NCBI RefSeq assembly: GCF_042100115.1
Contig: NC_091272.1
Span: 5,518,001 to 5,582,000, forward strand
DNA: 64,000 bases
Direction of reading: 5' to 3'
Origin: Alternaria dauci
Lineage: Eukaryota; Ascomycota; Dothideomycetes; Pleosporales; Pleosporaceae
The notes under the pieces were generated by a model, which saw nothing but the letters and a program-made list of their open reading frames with translations, was not told the DNA's origin and made no database searches. Position numbers and translations under genes: made by a program. Positions 58,696 through 64,000 of the stretch are shown piece after piece (positions within the stretch are counted from its first letter, which is position 1; each line of letters opens with the position of its first letter).

Positions 58696-59515
58696 GATGC
58701 TGCTCCAGTGAAAAAGATGATTGTGGAAGCGTGTACTGAGGCCAGGGCCGGGAAGAGAAGGCTTGAAACGTGAATTGTCTATAGCACAAGGACGGCGGGC
58801 ATATTAGAGGAAGGCGACGAGGCAGGTCGACCGTCCGTTTGCGGATGCGCGGTGGGTAAACATTGGAACCCGAAACCACAGCAACGACGCGGCTAGCATG
58901 TGGGGTGCACGCCAATGCATGCCACCGCGACGCGCTAACTGCTATCGACGGCCTAATTCATGCTTATCCTGTGCATCCGTCATCGTTGGCAACCATCGAG
59001 ACCTGGAGAAACCGTTTGCCCATCGCTGTTTCTGCGGCCGGGGTGGCCTCCAAACGCCTCTCCACACACGACCTGCATCGCCCCAATCACGCCCCATCTT
59101 GCATCGTCACCGTCGCAAACCTCTGGCCCGAGTCTCTAGCACAACATGTCGTCGTCTTTTGGTGTCTGTGTTGTGCACATGGTGGAAGAAGCTAGCATCT
59201 GGCCTCGGGAGGATTGACCGCTCACAACAACGCGACATGACAAAGCGAGAGCCATTGGTGTTGTTATGCAGACGAAGCCGATGGCGCACTGACGTCGATT
59301 GTTTTTCACAACACGGGAAGCCACGCCCACGTACAGAAGCGAAGGATGTATATTGTGTTGTGAAGACCATTATACAACGCCCGCTACCCAGCTAGTAAGC
59401 AGCGAGCAGCCAAACTTTCCTCAGCCAACAAAGTCATGATGCCGCCCACCTCCCTGCGTATGCTACCACACACCCGGGCCCCCTCTCACAACCTGTTCCC
59501 TCCGCGTCATCTCCC
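58696..59515. other. Intergenic between two minus-strand genes
   Basis: Promoter of the GBD/FH3 gene and 3' flank of the stalk protein. Frames on both strands are short and uninformative. Confidence 0.5.
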
Positions 59516-61642
59516 TCAAAGAGAGTTCGCCAAGCCCCTCACGGTCCTCCTTCGCCTCTCCATCTCCCCAATCCTAACTATCCCTCCCATGATGCTCGTT
59601 CCCTCGTCTCCGCATCCCGCCGTGCCAACACACACCCCCCTGGTGCTATCGCCACAGTCACAGACGTTGGGCATGCACGCCGTGCCGACAGGGCAGTCGC
59701 TTGATCTTCTGCACTGAACTACGGTATTATTGTCCGTACAGTCAGTTCCGTCCTTGTCGTAGCAGACACCAGCGCCTTCCATGGTCGTTGCGCAGCGACA
59801 TGTCGTAGTCCCGTTGCTGGAACCGCACAGACGGTCGAATGAGCAATTCGAGTCACAAGCAAACGACGCACAGACTCCGTTGAAGCATCCTTTGCCCGCA
59901 ACACAGGCGTTGTTGCAGCGGCCACAGTGAAGAAGGTCGGTTTTGAGGTCACGGCAGCCCCCGTCACAGAGTGCAACGCCCGGACCTCCGCAGATCGGTG
60001 GGCTGGGTGTTGCGCTCGTTGTGGACGCAGTTGATGATGTATCAGAAGACGAAGAGACCGTTGTAGTACCGACTGATGAAGAAGAGGACGAGTGTGAAAA
60101 GGTCGATGGCTCGGTGGTGCTGGTCGAGGACGAAGAATTGCTGCTGAATGATGTGCTCAAACTACTAGAAGTAGATGTCAAGCTAGTGGATGATGACAGC
60201 GATGACGATGAGTCTGTACTGCTCGCTATCGACGACGAGGTAGTATCCACCGACGAACTCGAATCGCTTGCCGTCGGAGTCGCGCTGCTTGACGATTCAG
60301 ATTCAGTGCTACTAGTCGAGGTTGTTGGGATGCTGGTGGATGGGACCGATGAAGTGTTTGTGAACGAGACGCTTGAAGTGCTGAGCGAAGCAGACAATGT
60401 GCTACTACTAGAGCTGTCGGAAGAAGAACTAATGCTCACGGAGCTTGAAGTGTCGGATGACCTCGAAGAAGAGCTGCTGGAATGACTCTCGGAAGAAGTC
60501 GTCGAAGACAAGGAGCTTGTCGGTGTGGCACTTGACGAAGAATCGGAAGAGCTCAGTGTGCTGCTTGTGACAGGGGGTTCGTCTGAAGTAGTCGAGGAGC
60601 TGCTTGATGCCGTCGATGAGACGCTCGGAGTAGTAGACGGCTCGCTAATAGACGAGCTACCGGAACTGGAAGATGCCGTAGTTGGCACTGTCAAGGTAGA
60701 ATTCGAATAGCTGGAGAAGCTAGGTGTAGTTGGCGTGCTCGAGCTGCTAGATTCAGTCGACGAAATTGAGAAGTTTCTCGTACTAGAGGGTGGTGTGGCT
60801 GAGCTCGAAGAGGAGCTATCCGTACTGGTCGACGTTGTAGCCGAGCTTGAAAAACTATCTGTGCTGGTCGATGATGTAGCTGAACTCGAAGAACTACCTG
60901 TGCTTGTAGAAGACAATGTGCTTGAAGTCACACTACTAGCAACACTGCTAGACACCGAAGAAGGCGTATGGGTGTTTGATAAAGTCGGAGTGCTGGCTGA
61001 AGACGAAGGAGTAAACACTGGGCACGACGTGCCAGTCGTCGAGATACTAGTAATCGTGGTGGTCGCAGTATTGGTCACAGTCTGGATACAAAATCAGCCA
61101 TCACACAGCCTACTTCAGCGCAAGACTCACAGTTCCAAGGTAGGTCACTATATCTGCGGTAATGCTCGCACAACTACATGCGGACGAGTATGCTGGTAGG
61201 TTACAGGCCTGTGTAGCGTACGAGGGCTGCGTGCCATAGACCACCGTTGTAGACCAGTCAGTTGGCAGAACTTGTCGAATCCATAATCTGGCCTCGTCCG
61301 AGGAAGTTGGGAGCACTATGGGACTCGTAGTGGTGGGTGTCAAAGTCGGAGGGCATGGTGTTGTCGTGGTAGAGGTTGTTCGAGTAATGATCGTGAGAGT
61401 GGTACTGCATGAATTGTCAGACGATTCAGTTGTCTTTCATGGGCTACAAACATCGGGTGCCAGATGACGCTTGTAGTGAGGACGTCTTCGCAGTCCTGCG
61501 CAGCTTGAATAACGCGAGGCAGGCCGCCATTGCCCCAGACTGCGCGATAACAGTCGTTCTCGGAGCACTGCTGCCTAGTGTCGAGAACTGCCGCCAAAGC
61601 TACGGAGAGGCTGAATAACGGAGCGAAGGTAGAAGACTTCAT
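59516..61642 (-). CDS. Secreted Ser-rich stalk protein with cysteine-rich ends
   Basis: Three exons on the minus strand: 61642-61452, 61404-61131 and 61081-59516, 676 residues. Residues 1-18 are a signal peptide (MKSSTFAPLFSLSVALAA). The first about 150 residues hold a small cysteine-bearing domain (QQCSENDCYRAVWG ... CNLPAYSSACSCASITADIVTYLG), reminiscent of repeated N-terminal modules in fungal surface proteins. A mucin-like stalk of about 330 residues, nearly all Ser and Thr, follows. The C-terminal about 150 residues are cysteine-rich (ICGGPGVALCDGGCRD, HCGRCNNACVAGKGC, CSFDRLCG, CPVGTACMPNVCDC). No GPI signal is clear at the end (MERRRRTVRGLANSL). Probably O-mannosylated and outside the cell, spacing a Cys-rich head from the wall; function unknown. 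Confidence 0.8.
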
Positions 61643-62972
61643 TCTGACTTTGTAACAAGTGTAGGTTGTTCTGAGTTGGTGAGCACGCCTATCAACCAAG
61701 GGGCTAAGGCAGCCTTTATAAGTCGTTCTGTCGTCGAAGAGACTAGTTACAAAGTTGCTGAGCCCAAGGCTCCGCTATATGTTGTCACGCCAATCCTCGA
61801 CTTCGCGACGGCTAACCAAGTAGTATCGGTGGCGGCTATGTAAGACACGACGGTGGTTATCATCCTCAAGCGAAGGTTCCTGGCCTAGAAACTAGCGTAC
61901 TGTTTAGTGTCGCAGACTGGCGTTTTGGCGTTCATGAGGCCGTAGTCATCATCGAGAAATCAGTGGCATGTCAGGAGCTGTAGGTCATATGTGGACAGAC
62001 GATGGGTACTGCAATGTTCTGCCCCACCCAATATGTCGCATCTTGCAGTAGGTCTCAACACTCCTGATGTTGGTTGTATATAGCTTTGCTGGAAGTGAAG
62101 TAGTATGATGGCACAGCAGATTACCATTGATTCGCATCTCCAAAGGCTAGACAGCGATCCAGCCCCGTACTTGACGATCGGCGTCCTTGGCGTACACAGG
62201 TACGATACGGTCAAGACTCCGCTCCATGACAGGCCGGAGAGGCCAGGCACTTCAAGCCGTTTTCGAACTTCGTCTCCAAGGCCCGTGGCGGAACATATGT
62301 CTCAACAGTTGTGGTGGCCGAAACATCTGAGCAGCAACACGAGCATTGAGACTGTGGGGTACCTTACAGGACGGTAGCCTCGCAGATGAATCTTCATCAT
62401 CTCTCGTGACACCAAGCCTCACGCAGCAGATACCAGTCTTCGTCCAAAAGAGTGTATCTCCTAAAATGTGCCTGGTAAGTTGTGATGTGTTGGCATCGAT
62501 TCGCATGAAGGCTTTCCAGTTATTTTCATGTGTACTCGAGTATTGTAGGAACTCCGAAATGCGTGTAGTGGAAATCCCATGTCTGATGATGGGCGTTTTC
62601 ACTAGCAATAGACCGTGTCGTACCAGCTGTCTAGGCGTCCGCATTCAACATCTAAGTTGCAGGCTCCACGCCACCAGATTGTGAGTGCGACAACCTTACG
62701 CGTTCGTGAAATGTTCTCGTTTACCGAGACATCATGTACTGATCGGTGGTACGAAGTAGAAAGAACGTGATGTTGGTATTCGTCTTTTCGATTGCATATC
62801 GCCGGCGCCACACATTCCTAGCCCCGACATTTCGTATGAGGATTCGCATTTCTTGCTCCGTCGGTTCCTTGTACAATCCTCTCCACTCTTGCAAGGAGGT
62901 AAATATACGTCGATTACATCGGCCTACCAACGAATTCCCGGTTTCTCTCAAGAAATATTTCCTAGGCTGAGT
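61643..62972. other. Intergenic before GPI18
   Basis: No frame in 61700-62970 has a recognisable product on either strand. It includes the promoter of the stalk protein and the 3' flank of GPI18. Confidence 0.45.
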
Positions 62973-64000
62973 TCAGGCTGGCGGGAGGAAGTTGGCGTAA
63001 AGTATCCCCTGTACCAAGCAATATATGATACCACCTTGGACATACCACCTTGCCTTTTGCGATTCTTTCTCTGTACCAGCTGTACTTTGTGAGTCTACCA
63101 ACCACGTAGCGACAACCAGATACCATATTGGATAACCGGAAGCGATTCGGTTCACAATCTGGACATGGAAACTGGTAACGGCCGTTACAGCCAGAATTAG
63201 TTGTGGCAGGGCTAGTTCCGGTAGCTTGCATATGGCGGAGTTTCCGTCCCTGGATTTGGCTGTTCCACTAGTCTGGGGTACAGGGCGCCCATGCAACGGG
63301 CGCTGAACGCCACTGCGGAGAACGGTGACACTCGACGTAAGAAGCAGCCATGACATTGGGGCCGCTAGTAGAAACAGAGGCAGGTTTGACAGAGTCCAGT
63401 AGCGGAAGAGTCCTACGTTCCTGGAAGAGGTCAGCCTAGGCAGATGTTGTATGGAGATCGCTCACCAGTAGTGACTTTGTACCCACGAGTAAATGCTCGG
63501 GAAGCTCTTATCACACCATGGCCTGTATCCAGAGCCGTGCTCTCGGTTACAGAATTCCGCATATGCTAGAACCTGCGGTCCGAGGAATGCCAGCGCTATC
63601 AGACTGCCAGCCACACATGTGACGGTAATCCTTCGCAGATCATGCATACTCCACTGGCCAGATATGACGGAGGGCATGTACCTTGCAACATCGTATAGGA
63701 GAATGACGCCGCTCAGTAGACCGTTGCTTCGCATGAGCGCCGCTGCAGCAAAACAAATGCCAGAGCCAAGCTTCTGAAAATCTTCTTGGATCGAGGACAT
63801 ATCCGTCCCAGCTAAAGTCTGAGACTGGGCGTAGAGGAGCATGCCCGCAAAATTCAGCAGGGAAAACATAGCTTCCGCATAAGGCGCACACATGAACAAA
63901 GACGCCGGCGTCAGAATATGCAAGACAGCGGCGATGAATGGGATGCTCTGTCGTCGTTGTGGTTCCAGGACCAAGGTCAAGAGGCGATACAGCACTAGCA
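62973..64000 (-). CDS. GPI18: GPI mannosyltransferase 2, Gpi18/PIG-V (5' end outside the window)
   Basis: Two visible exons on the minus strand, from the right edge to 63466 and from 63420 to 62973, joined by a 45-nt intron (GTGAGC to TTCCAG); the N-terminus lies beyond position 64000, since the frame is open to the edge without an ATG. The visible about 325 residues are a polytopic membrane protein. Family blocks: LHILTPASLFMCAPYAEAMFSLLNFAGM, FAAAALMRSNGLLSG, AYAEFC with the [26 protein letters not shown] segment across the junction, and a C-terminus with further helices. Gpi18 adds the second mannose to the GPI precursor on the lumenal side of the ER. With the GPI-type GH76 in this window it belongs to the same surface pathway, though the genes are 57 kb apart. 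Confidence 0.92.

Noticed and set aside
59943..60485. Plus-strand open frame rich in Asp, Glu, Leu and Val
   Set aside because: It is antisense to the Ser/Thr stalk of the secreted protein; reverse complements of Ser and Thr codons give exactly this composition.

Overview
The window is nuclear DNA of a filamentous ascomycete, most likely a dothideomycete of the order Pleosporales. The signs are short GT-AG introns (about 42-75 nt) with CTAAC-type branch points, compact two-strand gene order, a velvet-domain regulator, GH76 and GH43 glycosidases, small secreted proteins and a Uds1-domain septation protein. The placement is inferred from gene content; no search was run.

Layout. 0-3 kb: the 3' end of a coiled-coil protein, then a CCDC124/Lso2-type ribosome factor. 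3.4-12 kb: a GPI-anchored GH76 mannanase, a Gpt2/Sct1-type acyltransferase and CDC45. 12.3-16.4 kb: a divergent pair, a coiled-coil protein and an Hsp70-like ATPase, sharing a promoter with a perfect 10-bp dyad. 16.4-29.4 kb is the accessory part: a divergent velvet protein, about 4.9 kb with no credible gene, a cytochrome P450, and a GH43 gene broken by one in-frame stop. Four copies of an undescribed-looking inverted-repeat element (MITE-like) lie only in this part, two of them bracketing the P450. 30-39.4 kb returns to core genes: MYST histone acetyltransferase with PHD finger, complex I MWFE subunit, arylamine N-acetyltransferase, and a Uds1-domain coiled-coil protein with eight 14-residue repeats. 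40-46 kb: a small secreted cysteine-rich protein with a Kex2 site and a large disordered Ser-rich protein. 49-64 kb: a Cdc4-type F-box/WD40 protein, an Etp1/BRAP2-type RING-UBP protein, a GBD/FH3 protein without formin catalytic domains, a Ser-rich stalk protein with Cys-rich ends, and a partial GPI18.

Genes were rebuilt by joining exons by eye at GT/AG sites that restore frame and family motifs. Each joined model given below keeps one open frame, with two notes: GH43 carries an in-frame TAG at codon 200, and the complex I subunit needs a weak GTTTCT donor. Most core genes look unrelated in function. Grouping by theme, GH76, Gpi18 and the Ser-rich secreted proteins concern the cell surface and GPI pathway, while CDC45, Cdc4, the GBD/FH3 protein and the Uds1 protein concern cell cycle, polarity and septation.
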